From Herbiconiux sp. VKM Ac-1786 (lineage in GTDB: Bacteria > Actinomycetota > Actinomycetes > Actinomycetales > Microbacteriaceae), in contig NZ_JADKSG010000002.1 of the NCBI RefSeq assembly GCF_015350805.1, positions 1,426,001-1,490,000 on the forward strand: a stretch of DNA of 64,000 bases. The letters run 5' to 3'. The stretch's first letter is position 1. Each line of letters begins with the position of its first letter. The notes under the pieces are model-generated. The model had not been told where the DNA came from, made no database searches, and saw only the letters and a program-made list of their open reading frames with translations. Positions 1 through 8,354 of the stretch are shown piece after piece. A program made the translations under genes and the position numbers.

Positions 1-1
1 C

Positions 2-136
2 ACCGACGACCGCTCGGGGTGGCACGCGCTGGCGGCGAGCGCCGCCGCCCGGCCGCTGCCGGCGCTGCCGTCGCGCGGGGTGGCGTGGTACCCGCGGGAG
101 CGCGCGGGCGAGCCGCTGGCGCTGCGGTTCGGCTGA
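2..136 (+). CDS. 3' end of an unidentified protein (partial)
   Basis: The window opens inside a reading frame that stays open from base 2 to a TGA at 134-136 and gives the last 44 residues of a protein ending in GEPLALRFG. The composition is Ala/Arg/Pro-rich with GC-ending codons, as in the genes around it, which is why I call it coding. No signal, membrane segment or domain motif is visible in this tail, so I cannot name the family. The bulk of the gene lies before base 1. Confidence 0.5.
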   Translation, partial: TDDRSGWHALAASAAARPLPALPSRGVAWYPRERAGEPLALRFG

Positions 137-293
137 ACGTGGCCCACGGGCGACGGTGCCGCAAGCCCCTGCGGGCGGGCGCGGGGTGTGTCTAGCGTGA
201 GGTCGTGAGCGATCCGGGCACCGCCGCCGACACGGGACGGAGCTCGGTCTGACGCCGCACACCGCACCCCGCACACCGATGGAAGGACACGCC

Positions 294-476
294 ATGACCG
301 ACAGCGGACCCCAGGACAACCCGCAGAACCACGACCTGATCGAGGGCGACGCCGGAGTCGACAAGCCCTCGCAGGCCGAGGGCAGCGAGGAGCAGGCCGA
401 CCAGGCGCAGCCCGCGCCCGGCCAGGGCGGCGGCAGCGAGGCCGACGAGGCCGAGACCCTCGGCGGCCACGACTGA
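294..476 (+). CDS. small acidic hydrophilic protein of unknown function
   Basis: A 60-residue protein beginning MTDSGPQDNPQNHDLIEG. I chose the ATG at 294 because a good ribosome binding site, GGAAGGA at 281-287, lies six bases upstream; the in-frame ATG at 279 has none. The protein is rich in Glu, Asp, Gln, Gly and Ala, has no Cys, no hydrophobic stretch and no signal peptide, and looks intrinsically disordered and cytoplasmic. A possible -10 box, TAGCGT, lies at 193-198. I do not recognise a family; lineage-specific small acidic proteins of this type are common in actinobacteria, and stress or hydration roles would be guesswork. Confidence 0.55.
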   Translation: MTDSGPQDNPQNHDLIEGDAGVDKPSQAEGSEEQADQAQPAPGQGGGSEADEAETLGGHD

Positions 477-558
477 GCAGCACCCTCACCGGCGGGCACG
501 GGTGAGTGCTCGCAGTGAGCGGTGGCGGTGGGACGGCGGGAGTCGTAGGGTCGGCGGC

Positions 559-669
559 ATGTCAACGATGCCTCCGCCCGACGTTCCGCCCGACGCTCCC
601 ACTCCCCCGCCCGGCGCTCCAGGCGAGCCGCCCCAGGCGCCGCCCGAGCCGCCGCAGTTCCAGCGCTAG
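559..669 (+). CDS. putative 36-residue proline-rich peptide
   Basis: ATG at 559 opens a 36-residue frame starting MSTMPPPDVPPDAPTPPPG and ending PQFQR. About 45% of the residues are Pro, arranged as PPPD/PPG/PPEPP spacings. There is only a weak upstream GGG and no other motif. It is followed within 25 bases by a strong hairpin terminator, which supports a short transcript here. It could instead be non-coding leader sequence; conservation of the frame in relatives would decide. Confidence 0.35.
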   Translation: MSTMPPPDVPPDAPTPPPGAPGEPPQAPPEPPQFQR

Positions 670-690
670 GGCCGAGCCCCACGCACGACG

Positions 691-721
691 AAGGGCGCCG
701 AGCTTCACGCTCGGTGCCCTT
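691..721. terminator. bidirectional stem-loop terminator
   Basis: A 13-bp inverted repeat, AAGGGCGCCGAGC at 691-703 and GCTCGGTGCCCTT at 709-721 with one G-U pair, encloses the loop TTCAC. The A-rich left edge and TT right edge let it work in both directions. It sits between the small plus-strand ORFs and the 3' end of the convergent MFS gene. Confidence 0.75.
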
Positions 722-744
722 TCGCGCGCGGTCGGGAGCTGTGC

Positions 745-2220
745 CTAGTGCATCGGCGCGGCGGCCGGGGCGCCCTCGGGCATCCGCTCGCCCTCGTCGG
801 CCGTCTCGGCCGGACGCCGCACGAACAGCGCCGCCACCACCCCGAGCACCGAGATGATCGCGCCGCACAGGAACGCGGCCTGGATGCCCGACGCCGTCGC
901 CGCGACCTGCGTGGCCCCGGCCGTCAGGCGCTGCGCGGTGACGCTGGCCATCAGCGCCACGAAGAGCGCGGTGCCGGCTGCTCCCGCGAGCTGCTGCACG
1001 GTGCCGATGATGGCCGAGCCGTGCGAGTACAGCCGAGGGGTGAGCGAGCCGAGGCCCGCGGTGAACAGCGGCGTGAACATGAACGCGAGCCCGGCGCTGA
1101 GCGCGATGTGCGCCCCGAGCACGAACCACACCGAGGTGTTCTGGTCGACCATCGTGAGGCCCCAGAGCACGAGGCTCACGGTGATGGCGCCGGGGATGAC
1201 GAGCGGCCGCGGCCCGACCCGGTCGTACAGGCGGCCGACGAACGGCGCGAGCACGCCCATCACGAGCCCGCCCGGCAGCAGCAGCAGACCGGTGGCGAGC
1301 GGGTCGAGCCCGAACACGCCCTGCAGCAGGAACGGCAGCACGATGATGGTGCCGAACAGCGCCATCATGCTCACCGCCATCAGCAGGATCGACACCGTGA
1401 AGGTGCGCGAGCGGAAGGTGCGCAGGTCGAGCAGCGCCTTGTCGCGGCGCTGCAGCGCGAGCTGGCGCAGCACGAAGGCCCCGAGCGACGCGATGCCGAC
1501 GATCAGCGGCAGCCAGCTCGACAGGAAGGTCGCGCCGGCCCCGCCGAGGGTGCTGAGGCCGTAGACCAGTCCGCCGAATCCGAGGGCCGACAGGATGATC
1601 GACCCGACGTCGATCGGCACCCGACGTGGCTCGGTGACGTTCACGACCCGCAGGGCGCCGAGCAGCAGCGCGCCGAGGGCGATCGGCAGCACGAGGATGA
1701 ACATCCACCGCCAGGACAGGGTGCTGAGGATGATGCCCGAGATGGTCGGGCCGATCGCGGGGGCGACCGAGATGACGATCGAGATGTTGCCCATCGTGCG
1801 CCCGCGCACCGCCGGCGGCACGAGGGTCATCACGGTGGTCATGAGCAGCGGCATCATGATCGCGGTTCCGCTGGCCTGCACGACGCGGCCGACGAGCAGC
1901 ACCTCGAAGCCGGGCGCCATCGCGGCGATCAGCGTGCCGAGCGAGAACAGCGACATGGCGGCGATGAAGATCGGGCGCGTGTTGAAGCGCTGCAGCAGGA
2001 AGCCGGTGATCGGGATGACCACCGCCATCGTGAGCATGAAGGCGGTCGAGAGCCACTGCGCCGCCACCTCGGTGATGCCGAGGTCGGTGACGAGGTGCGG
2101 GATGGCCACGCCCATGATCGTCTCGTTCAGGATGACGACGAAGGCCGAGACGAGCAGGAGGTTGATGACGAGGCGGTCGCGTGGTGCGACGCGCGTCTCG
2201 GAGGGAGCGGTTGCGGTCAT
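745..2220 (-). CDS. MFS drug exporter, DHA2 (14-TM) family
   Basis: A 491-residue polytopic membrane protein that should export small molecules by proton antiport. The start at 2220 gives MTATAPSETRVAPRDRL followed directly by the first membrane helix; the frame continues 40 residues upstream, but that part is Cys/Arg-rich and not membrane-like. Helix 1 carries VILNETIMGVAIP, the usual DHA motif D1; GFLLQRFNTRP near residue 75 matches loop motif A; and APAIGPTISGII is the antiporter motif C of the EmrB/QacA group. About 14 hydrophobic segments are visible. It is transcribed away from a MarR gene, with a palindromic operator between them. The substrate cannot be read from sequence. Confidence 0.88.
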   Translation of the reverse strand: MTATAPSETRVAPRDRLVINLLLVSAFVVILNETIMGVAIPHLVTDLGITEVAAQWLSTAFMLTMAVVIPITGFLLQRFNTRPIFIAAMSLFSLGTLIAAMAPGFEVLLVGRVVQASGTAIMMPLLMTTVMTLVPPAVRGRTMGNISIVISVAPAIGPTISGIILSTLSWRWMFILVLPIALGALLLGALRVVNVTEPRRVPIDVGSIILSALGFGGLVYGLSTLGGAGATFLSSWLPLIVGIASLGAFVLRQLALQRRDKALLDLRTFRSRTFTVSILLMAVSMMALFGTIIVLPFLLQGVFGLDPLATGLLLLPGGLVMGVLAPFVGRLYDRVGPRPLVIPGAITVSLVLWGLTMVDQNTSVWFVLGAHIALSAGLAFMFTPLFTAGLGSLTPRLYSHGSAIIGTVQQLAGAAGTALFVALMASVTAQRLTAGATQVAATASGIQAAFLCGAIISVLGVVAALFVRRPAETADEGERMPEGAPAAAPMH

Positions 2221-2313
2221 GAAGATCCCGTCTGAGCATGCGGAAGGCGGAAGGGCGCTTGGGAGGCAACGTCGGCACACGATCGTTCTATTCCCCCGGA
2301 ACGGCCGACGTAA

Positions 2314-2328
2314 GTGAACAGTGTACAC
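2314..2328. promoter_or_regulatory. palindromic operator in the MFS promoter
   Basis: GTGAACAGTGTACAC is a 15-bp dyad of the form GTGnACAnTGTnCAC with one mismatched pair outside the centre. It overlaps a candidate minus-strand -10 box (TACACT, plus-strand 2320-2325), about 100 bases upstream of the MFS start. A repressor bound here would block exporter transcription. The spacing is typical of TetR-family or MarR-family sites; the adjacent MarR is the obvious candidate. Confidence 0.6.
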
Positions 2329-2438
2329 ATTCTCGATCACCCGCGCGAGGTGCGGGCGATTCTCGAGCGGCGGACCGCGATCCGGTGAGGCGTGTGGGAG
2401 ACTTCCGGTACTCCACCCGGTGACCGAAGGCCTCCCGA

Positions 2439-2879
2439 ATGACGAACAGCACCGGCTCCGACCGAGCCGAGATCGCCGCGCGACTCGCCGTCGCGGTCGG
2501 GCGACTGAACCGCCGCATCCGGCCCGCCGGCGAGCTGACCCCGGGTCAGGTCTCGGCGCTGTCGATCATCGTGCGGCAGGGTCCGATCCGCCCGGGCGAC
2601 ATCGCCCGCGCCGAGCGGGTGGCCGCGCCCACCATCACGCGACTGCTCACCGAGCTCGAGAACCGCGCCCTGATCACCCGCAGCGCCGACCCGGGCGACG
2701 GCCGCTCGTTCTTCGTCACGGCCACCGAGGCCGGCTCGGTCGCCATCGCGACGGCCCGCCGGCAGCGCGCCGAGCGGGTGCTGGCGCTGTTCGACGAGCT
2801 CGACCCCGAGCAGATCGAACGCCTCGGCGAGGCCCTCGACGCCCTCGAGCTGGTCGCCGACAGCACCACCGCCGACTAG
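2439..2879 (+). CDS. MarR family transcriptional regulator
   Basis: A 146-residue winged-helix repressor. The ATG at 2439 follows GAAGG at 2426-2430. Residues 33-100 form the MarR DNA-binding domain: LTPGQVSALSIIVRQGPIRP, then the recognition helix region VAAPTITRLLTELENRALITR, and the wing SADPGDGRSFFVTATEAG. The flanking N- and C-terminal helices would form the dimer interface. The gene is divergent from the MFS exporter at 745-2220, the classic arrangement in which MarR represses the pump until a ligand releases it. The ligand is unknown. No Cys is present, so thiol sensing is unlikely. Confidence 0.88.
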   Translation: MTNSTGSDRAEIAARLAVAVGRLNRRIRPAGELTPGQVSALSIIVRQGPIRPGDIARAERVAAPTITRLLTELENRALITRSADPGDGRSFFVTATEAGSVAIATARRQRAERVLALFDELDPEQIERLGEALDALELVADSTTAD

Positions 2880-2921
2880 AGCGGCCCGCGCGACGGCGCG
2901 ACCACCCGCACCAGCCGGCGC

Positions 2922-3698
2922 CTAGAGCACCGGGTTCGAGAGCACCCCGATGCCCGCGATCTCGATCTCCACGGTGTCGCCCGCCTCGATCGCCGCGACG
3001 CCCGCCGGCGTGCCGGTGAGGATGACGTCACCCGGCAGCAGCGTGAACACCGACGAGGCGTAGGCGACGATCTCGGCCACCGAGTGGATCATGTCGGTGA
3101 CCGGCGCGCTCTGAGCGAGCACCCCGTTCAGCCGCGTCTCGACCGTCGCGGCGGCGAGGTCGAACTCGGTCTCGATCACGGGCCCGAGCGGGCAGAAGGT
3201 GTCGAAGCCCTTGGCGCGCGTCCACTGCCCGTCGCTCTTCTGCAGGTCGCGGGCGGTGACGTCGTTGGCGATCGTGTAGCCGAAGACGACGCTCGCGGCG
3301 TCGGCCACCCGCACGTTCTTGGCGATGCTGCCGATCACGACGGCGAGCTCGCCCTCGAAGTCGACCCGGGTCGACTGGGCCGGCCGCACGATGCGGTCGC
3401 CCGGGCCGATCACCGAGGTGTTCGGCTTCAGGAACATCAGCGGCTCGGCCGGCGCCGCGCCCGTGTCCATCTCGGCGACGTGATCGAGGTAGTTCTTGCC
3501 GATTCCGATCACCTTCGAGCGAGGGATGACCGGGGCGAGCAGCGTCGCCTCGGCGAGCGGCACGCGCTCCCCCGTGGTGTCGAAGCCGGCGAACATCGGG
3601 TCGCCGTTCAGCACGACGAGCTCGGGCACCCCCGCGTCGCTCTCGTCGAGGATGCCGAAGGTGATGGCGCCCTGGTGGCTGAACCGTGCGATCTTCAT
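2922..3698 (-). CDS. fumarylacetoacetate hydrolase (FAH) family protein
   Basis: A 258-residue cytoplasmic enzyme of the FAH/HpcE/YcgM fold, whose members hydrolyse or decarboxylate acylpyruvate-type beta-diketo acids. Visible motifs are IGIGKNYLDHVAEM near residue 64, FLKPNTSVIGPGDRI near 89, the metal ligands in DFEGELAVVIG (E115, E117) and NDVTARD (D146), and DVILTGTPAGV near the C terminus. The ATG at 3698 overlaps the ilvE stop (ATGA), so translation is coupled to the branched-chain aminotransferase. That suggests clean-up of oxo acids related to branched-chain or aromatic metabolism, but the substrate is inference. Confidence 0.85.
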   Translation of the reverse strand: MKIARFSHQGAITFGILDESDAGVPELVVLNGDPMFAGFDTTGERVPLAEATLLAPVIPRSKVIGIGKNYLDHVAEMDTGAAPAEPLMFLKPNTSVIGPGDRIVRPAQSTRVDFEGELAVVIGSIAKNVRVADAASVVFGYTIANDVTARDLQKSDGQWTRAKGFDTFCPLGPVIETEFDLAAATVETRLNGVLAQSAPVTDMIHSVAEIVAYASSVFTLLPGDVILTGTPAGVAAIEAGDTVEIEIAGIGVLSNPVL

Positions 3699-4810
3699 GC
3701 GTCGAGCCTAGTCAGCCAGCCGTGGCGGTCGGCGACGCGGCCGTACTGGATGTCGGTCAGCTCCTGCCGGATCGACATCGTCAGCTCACCGGCCGCCGCG
3801 TTCTCGTCGCCGATCACGCCGTCGGCCGACTTCAGCGCCGAGATCGGCGTGATGACGGCGGCGGTGCCGCAGGCGAACACCTCGGTGATCGACCCGTCGG
3901 CGACGCCCTGGCGCCACTCCTCGACCGTCACGTCGCGCTCCTCCACGGTCAGCCCGCGGTCCTTCGCGAGCTGGATGATGCTGTCGCGGGTGATGCCCTC
4001 GAGGATGGTGCCGGTCAGGCGCGGGGTGACGATCCTCGTGCCGCCGTCGTGCACGAAGAAGATGTTCATGCCGCCGAGCTCGTCGATGTGGGTGCCGGTC
4101 TCCCCGTCGAGGAAGAGCACCTGCGCGCATCCGTTCTCATAGGCCTCCTGCTGCGGCAGCAGCGATGCCGCGTAGTTGCCGCCGCACTTGGCCGCGCCCG
4201 TGCCGCCGCGGCCGGCGCGCGAGTACTCGGTCGACAGCCAGATCGACACGGGGGCGACGCCGCCCGTGAAGTAGGCGCCTGCGGGGCTCGCGATGACGTA
4301 GTAGGCCACGCGCTGCGAGGGCCGCACGCCGAGGAACGACTCGTTCGCGATCATGAACGGGCGGATGTACAGGCTCGTCTCGGGCGCGCTCGGCACCCAG
4401 GAGCCATCGACGGCCACGAGCTGCTTGAGCGACTCGATGAAGTCCTCGGTGGCGAGCTCGGGCAGGGCGAGGCGCCGGGCGGAGCGCTGCAGCCGCTCGG
4501 CGTTCTTCGAGGGCCGGAACGTCCAGATCGAGCCGTCGGCGTGACGGTAGGCCTTCAGGCCCTCGAAGATCTCCTGGGCGTAGTGCAGCACGGCCGCCGA
4601 GGGGTCGAGCATCAGCGGGCCGTACGGGACGACCTCGGCGTCGTGCCAGCCGTTCTCGATCGTCCAGTCGATCTTCACCATGTGGTCGGTGAAGTGCTTG
4701 CCGAAGCCGGGGTCGGCGAGGATGACCTCCCGCTCCGCCTCGTCCCGAGCCGCCTGCGAGGGCGTGAGCTCGAACGTCAGGGGGAAGGTGGAGGACTCTG
4801 CGATGGTCAT
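3695..4810 (-). CDS. ilvE: branched-chain amino acid aminotransferase
   Basis: A 371-residue class IV PLP aminotransferase that interconverts Leu, Ile and Val with their 2-oxo acids using glutamate/2-oxoglutarate. The hallmark GTGAAKCGGNYAASLL places the PLP lysine at K208. The N-terminal FGKHFTDHMVKIDW, QEIFEGLKAYR near 80 and SLYIRPFMIA near 146 match the IlvE family, as does the length. It lies 13 bases downstream of leuB and shares ATGA with the FAH gene, so these three probably form one transcript. Confidence 0.95.
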   Translation of the reverse strand: MTIAESSTFPLTFELTPSQAARDEAEREVILADPGFGKHFTDHMVKIDWTIENGWHDAEVVPYGPLMLDPSAAVLHYAQEIFEGLKAYRHADGSIWTFRPSKNAERLQRSARRLALPELATEDFIESLKQLVAVDGSWVPSAPETSLYIRPFMIANESFLGVRPSQRVAYYVIASPAGAYFTGGVAPVSIWLSTEYSRAGRGGTGAAKCGGNYAASLLPQQEAYENGCAQVLFLDGETGTHIDELGGMNIFFVHDGGTRIVTPRLTGTILEGITRDSIIQLAKDRGLTVEERDVTVEEWRQGVADGSITEVFACGTAAVITPISALKSADGVIGDENAAAGELTMSIRQELTDIQYGRVADRHGWLTRLDA

Positions 4811-4823
4811 GGGCTGTCTTTCG

Positions 4824-5900
4824 TCAGTGGGTCGAAGGAGTGTCTGAGGCGCCGAGGGCCGTCACCACGGCGTCGCCGATCTCGGCGGTCGTGCGCGCCG
4901 GCCGCCCGTCCCGAGCGGCGATGTCGGCGACCACGGCGGTGCGCACGCGGCCGGCCGCATCCGTCAGCCCGAGGTGGTCGAGCAGCAGCGCCGCCGAGAG
5001 GATCGCGGCGGTGGGGTCGGCCTTCTGCTGGCCGGCGATGTCCGGCGCGGATCCGTGGACCGGCTCGAACATCGAGGGGAACGCGCCGTCGGGGTTGATG
5101 TTGCCCGAGGCCGCCAAGCCGATGCCGCCGCTGATCGCGCCGGCCAGATCGGTGAGGATGTCGCCGAAGAGGTTGTCCGTGACGATGACATCGAATCTAG
5201 CAGGGTCGGTGACCAGGAAGATGGTCGCGGCGTCGACGTGCAGGTAGTCGACGGCCACGTCCGGGAAGGTGGCCCCCACCTCGTCGACGACGCGCTTCCA
5301 GAGCCCGCCCGCGAACGTGAGCACGTTGGTCTTGTGCACGAGCGTCAGCTTCTTGCGACGAGCGGATGCCCGGGCGAACGCGTCGCGGACGACCCGCTCC
5401 ACCCCGTACGCGGTGTTGATCGACACCTCGTTGGCGATCTCGTGCGGCGTGCCGGTGCGGATGGCGCCGCCGTTGCCGACGTAGGGGCCCTCGGTGCCCT
5501 CCCGCACGACGACGAAGTCGACCTCGCCGTGCTCGGCGAGCGGCGAGGGGACACCCGGATAGATGACCGTGGGGCGGAGGTTGACGTAGTGGTCGAGCGT
5601 GAAGCGCAGCTTCAGCAGCAGACCCCGCTCGATGTTCGCGTCCTTCAGCCGCGGGTCGCCGGGCACGCCGCCGACGGCACCCAGCAGGATGACGTCGTGC
5701 GCCGCGATGGCGGCGAGGTCGTCGTCGGTGAGCACGTCGCCCGTCTCGAGGAAGCGGGCGGCCCCGAGCGAGAAGTGCGTCTTCTCGAACTCCACGCCCG
5801 CGCCGGGCGCCACCGCGTCGAGCACCTTGACGGCCTCGGCGACGACCTCCGGCCCGATGCCGTCACCGGGGATGAGCGCGAGCTTGATGGTTCGTTCCAT
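4824..5900 (-). CDS. leuB: 3-isopropylmalate dehydrogenase
   Basis: A 358-residue NAD-dependent decarboxylating dehydrogenase that makes 2-oxoisocaproate in leucine synthesis. It begins [19 protein letters not shown], carries the substrate loop [17 protein letters not shown], the Mg-binding [21 protein letters not shown] and the cofactor region [13 protein letters not shown], all in family order. It sits between serA and ilvE on the same strand, linking leucine synthesis to the aminotransferase for the last step. A TAAGCT box six bases before the ATG suggests its own promoter. Confidence 0.95.
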   Translation of the reverse strand: MERTIKLALIPGDGIGPEVVAEAVKVLDAVAPGAGVEFEKTHFSLGAARFLETGDVLTDDDLAAIAAHDVILLGAVGGVPGDPRLKDANIERGLLLKLRFTLDHYVNLRPTVIYPGVPSPLAEHGEVDFVVVREGTEGPYVGNGGAIRTGTPHEIANEVSINTAYGVERVVRDAFARASARRKKLTLVHKTNVLTFAGGLWKRVVDEVGATFPDVAVDYLHVDAATIFLVTDPARFDVIVTDNLFGDILTDLAGAISGGIGLAASGNINPDGAFPSMFEPVHGSAPDIAGQQKADPTAAILSAALLLDHLGLTDAAGRVRTAVVADIAARDGRPARTTAEIGDAVVTALGASDTPSTH

Positions 5901-5906
5901 GCGCCC

Positions 5907-5912
5907 AGCTTA
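5907..5912 (-). promoter_or_regulatory. candidate -10 box of leuB (near-leaderless)
   Basis: Minus-strand TAAGCT (plus strand AGCTTA) ends six bases before the leuB ATG, so transcription would begin at or next to the start codon. There is no ribosome binding site in between. Confidence 0.45.
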
Positions 5913-5957
5913 TTGCCGCGCGGACGCGCGGACCGCGCCGAGCGGCGGCGCCGCGGC

Positions 5958-7547
5958 TCAGGCGGTGATGTCGACCTCGACCATGACGTCGGCCTCGATC
6001 GCGTCGCGGAGCGCGTCGAGCAGCCCGTCGGGCACGGGCGAGTCGACGGTCAGCACGCTGAGCGCCTTGCCGCCGGCCTCGTGCCGGGCGATCTGCATGC
6101 CCGCGATGTTGACCTGCGCCTCGCCGAACTCCTTGCCGTAGACCGCGACGATGCCGGGGCGGTCGGTGTAGAGCATGACGATCAGGTGCTTCGCGAACGG
6201 CACCTCGACGTCGTAGCCGTTGATCTCGACGATCTTCTCGATCTGCTTCGAGCCCGTCAGGGTGCCCGAGACCGAGACCTGCGAGCCGTCGCTGAGGGCG
6301 CCGGTGAGCGTGATGACGTTGCGGTACTCGGCCGACTCGGGGTCGGTGATCAGGCGCACGGCGACCCCGCGCTGCTCGGCGAGGAGCGGCGCGTTGACGT
6401 AGGACACGGTCTCGCTGACGACGTTGGTGAACACGCCCTTCAGCGCCGCGAGCTTCAGCACGCTGACGTCGTAGTCGGCGAGCTCGCCCTTGACGATCAC
6501 GTCGACGCTCGTGAGCGGGCTGCCGGCGAGCCCGGAGAAGACCTGGCCGAGCTTCTCGACGAGGGCGATGCCGGGGCGCACGTACGGGTCGATGACCCCT
6601 CCGGCGACGTTCACGGCATCGGGCACCAGCTCGCCCGACAGCGCGAGGCGCACCGACTTGGCGACCGAGACGCCGGCCTTCTCCTGGGCCTCGTCGGTCG
6701 ACGCCCCGAGGTGCGGGGTGACGACGACGTTCGGCAGGGCGAGGAGCGGCGAGTCTGTCGGCGGCTCGCTGACGAACACGTCGAGGCCGGCCCCCGCGAT
6801 TGTCTTGGAGGTCAGGGCGCGGTGGAGCGCATCCTCGTCGATCAGGCCGCCACGGGCGACGTTCACGATGAAGGCGGTGGGCTTCATCAGGGCCAGCTGC
6901 TCGTCGGAGATCATGCCCGTGGTCTCGGGCGTCTTCGGCATGTGGATGGTGATGAAGTCGCTCTGCGCGAGCAGCTCGTCGAGGGTCACGAGGGTGACGC
7001 CGAGCTGCTGGGCGCGGGCGCTCGTGACGTAGGGGTCGTAGGCGATGACGTTCACGCCGAAGGCCTGAAGGCGCGCGGTGATCAGCGCGCCGATGCGGCC
7101 GAGGCCGATGATGCCGACCGTCTTCTCGAACAGCTCGACGCCGGTGTAGGCGGAGCGCTTCCACTGCCCCTGCGCCAGCGCGGCGTGCGCGGCGGGGATG
7201 TGGCGGGCGAGGCTCAGGATGTGCCCGACGGTGAGCTCGGCGGCCGAGACGATGTTCGAGGTGGGCGCGTTGACGACCATGACGCCGGCGGTGGTGGCCG
7301 CCTTGATGTCGACGTTGTCGAGACCGACGCCGGCGCGGGCGACGACCTTCAGCACGGGAGCGGCCGCGATGGCCTCCGCGTCGACCTTCGTGGCCGAGCG
7401 CACGAGCACCGCGTGGGCGTCGGCGAGGGCGGCCAGCAGTGCCGGACGATCGGTGCCGTCGACGGAGCGCACGTCGAAATCGGGCCCGAGGGCGTCGACG
7501 GTGGCGGGGGACAACTCTTCGGCGATCAGCACGACCGGCTTCGACAC
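5958..7547 (-). CDS. serA: D-3-phosphoglycerate dehydrogenase
   Basis: A 529-residue NAD-dependent enzyme of the first serine step. I chose the GTG at 7547 (VSKPVVLIAEELS) because GAAGGA lies eight bases upstream and this gives the standard length of the long actinobacterial SerA; the upstream ATG at 7568 has no ribosome binding site. Order of domains: substrate/nucleotide-binding core with ARAGVGLDNVD, the NAD motif GIIGLGRIG near 145, catalytic MPKTPETTGM and PHLGASTDEAQEKAG near 275, then the allosteric substrate-binding insert, and a C-terminal ACT domain (IVMLYTDRPGIVAVYGKEF) that binds serine for feedback control. It precedes leuB by 57 bases. Confidence 0.94.
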   Translation of the reverse strand: MSKPVVLIAEELSPATVDALGPDFDVRSVDGTDRPALLAALADAHAVLVRSATKVDAEAIAAAPVLKVVARAGVGLDNVDIKAATTAGVMVVNAPTSNIVSAAELTVGHILSLARHIPAAHAALAQGQWKRSAYTGVELFEKTVGIIGLGRIGALITARLQAFGVNVIAYDPYVTSARAQQLGVTLVTLDELLAQSDFITIHMPKTPETTGMISDEQLALMKPTAFIVNVARGGLIDEDALHRALTSKTIAGAGLDVFVSEPPTDSPLLALPNVVVTPHLGASTDEAQEKAGVSVAKSVRLALSGELVPDAVNVAGGVIDPYVRPGIALVEKLGQVFSGLAGSPLTSVDVIVKGELADYDVSVLKLAALKGVFTNVVSETVSYVNAPLLAEQRGVAVRLITDPESAEYRNVITLTGALSDGSQVSVSGTLTGSKQIEKIVEINGYDVEVPFAKHLIVMLYTDRPGIVAVYGKEFGEAQVNIAGMQIARHEAGGKALSVLTVDSPVPDGLLDALRDAIEADVMVEVDITA

Positions 7548-7610
7548 GGGGCGGGTCCTTCGGTTCATCGGCGGGGAACCCGTCCAGCGTAGTGCAGGCG
7601 GAATGGGCCG

Positions 7611-8009
7611 ATGGACTTCATGACGTCGGGCGTCGTCCTCGACGTGCTCCGCCTGCTGATCGCCGCCGTCTTCGTGCTGATGGGGGTGAATCACTTCGTG
7701 CCGCGCTCGGCTCGCACCATGGCCGCGATGATGCCGCCGCGGATGCGCGGGACGGGCATCCTGGCCCCGCTGAACCTGGTCTACCTCACCGGCGTGTGCG
7801 AGATCGCGGGCGGGCTGGGGCTCGTCTTCCCGCCGACCCGGATCGCCGCGGGCATCGCCCTCGTGGTGTTCCTCGCGGCCGTGTTCCCGGCGAACGCCTA
7901 CGCGGCGACGCGGCGCGACCGCTTCGGCTCGCTCGCGGTGCCGTTCGTTCCGCGGCTGATCGCGCAGCTCGTGCTGGCGGCGCTGATCCTGCTGGTGGCC
8001 TTCTTCTAG
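7611..8009 (+). CDS. DoxX-like small membrane protein
   Basis: A 132-residue protein with four hydrophobic helices and the DoxX/DoxD-like pattern: LLIAAVFVLMGVNHFVP in helix 1, LAPLNLVYLTGVCEIAGGLGLV in helix 2, and a final PRLIAQLVLAALILLVAFF helix. The conserved NHF and the intramembrane E in CEIAGG are seen in this family. The ATG at 7611 is preferred, with AGGCGGAA upstream; ATG 7620 is possible. The gene is divergent from serA. DoxX-like proteins sit in the cytoplasmic membrane and are linked to redox or thiosulfate chemistry in some bacteria; here the role is unknown. Confidence 0.75.
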   Translation: MDFMTSGVVLDVLRLLIAAVFVLMGVNHFVPRSARTMAAMMPPRMRGTGILAPLNLVYLTGVCEIAGGLGLVFPPTRIAAGIALVVFLAAVFPANAYAATRRDRFGSLAVPFVPRLIAQLVLAALILLVAFF

Positions 8010-8018
8010 CCCCGCCGG

Positions 8019-8354
8019 CTAGAGCGAGACCAGGCTCAGCGAGACCACCGACACCACCGCGAAGCCGACGGCGAAGACGACTGCCCGCTCCCAGGTGCGG
8101 AGCGTCCGGCCGACGAGGAGCGCCACGAGGTACACCACGATGGGCACCACGGCATAGCCGATGATCAGCGCCCAGAGCCCGGTGTCGGGCGAGGTGCCGT
8201 AGCTGTTCAGCAGCGAGACGACGCCGATCAGGTTCGCCAGCCCGCCCCACAGGTGGTACGCGTACAGGAACGCGAAGATCACCGCGACCGCCCAGCCGGA
8301 CTTGCCGAAGGTGCGGAACCCGCGCTTGGGAGCGACCGGCGCCGCGGCGGTCAT
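8019..8354 (-). CDS. small membrane protein, function unknown
   Basis: A 111-residue protein starting MTAAAPVAPKRGFRTFGKSGW, with three hydrophobic segments (about residues 21-48, 60-80 and 88-111). Its ATG overlaps the stop of the next upstream gene (ATGA), so the two are co-translated. No catalytic motif is visible. The pair looks like a conserved two-gene membrane module; I cannot assign a function. Confidence 0.7.
   Translation of the reverse strand: MTAAAPVAPKRGFRTFGKSGWAVAVIFAFLYAYHLWGGLANLIGVVSLLNSYGTSPDTGLWALIIGYAVVPIVVYLVALLVGRTLRTWERAVVFAVGFAVVSVVSLSLVSL

Noticed and set aside
4974-7592. An 872-codon open frame on the plus strand
   Set aside because: It runs antisense to leuB and serA, both of which show complete catalytic motifs. 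The composition is that of a shadow frame.
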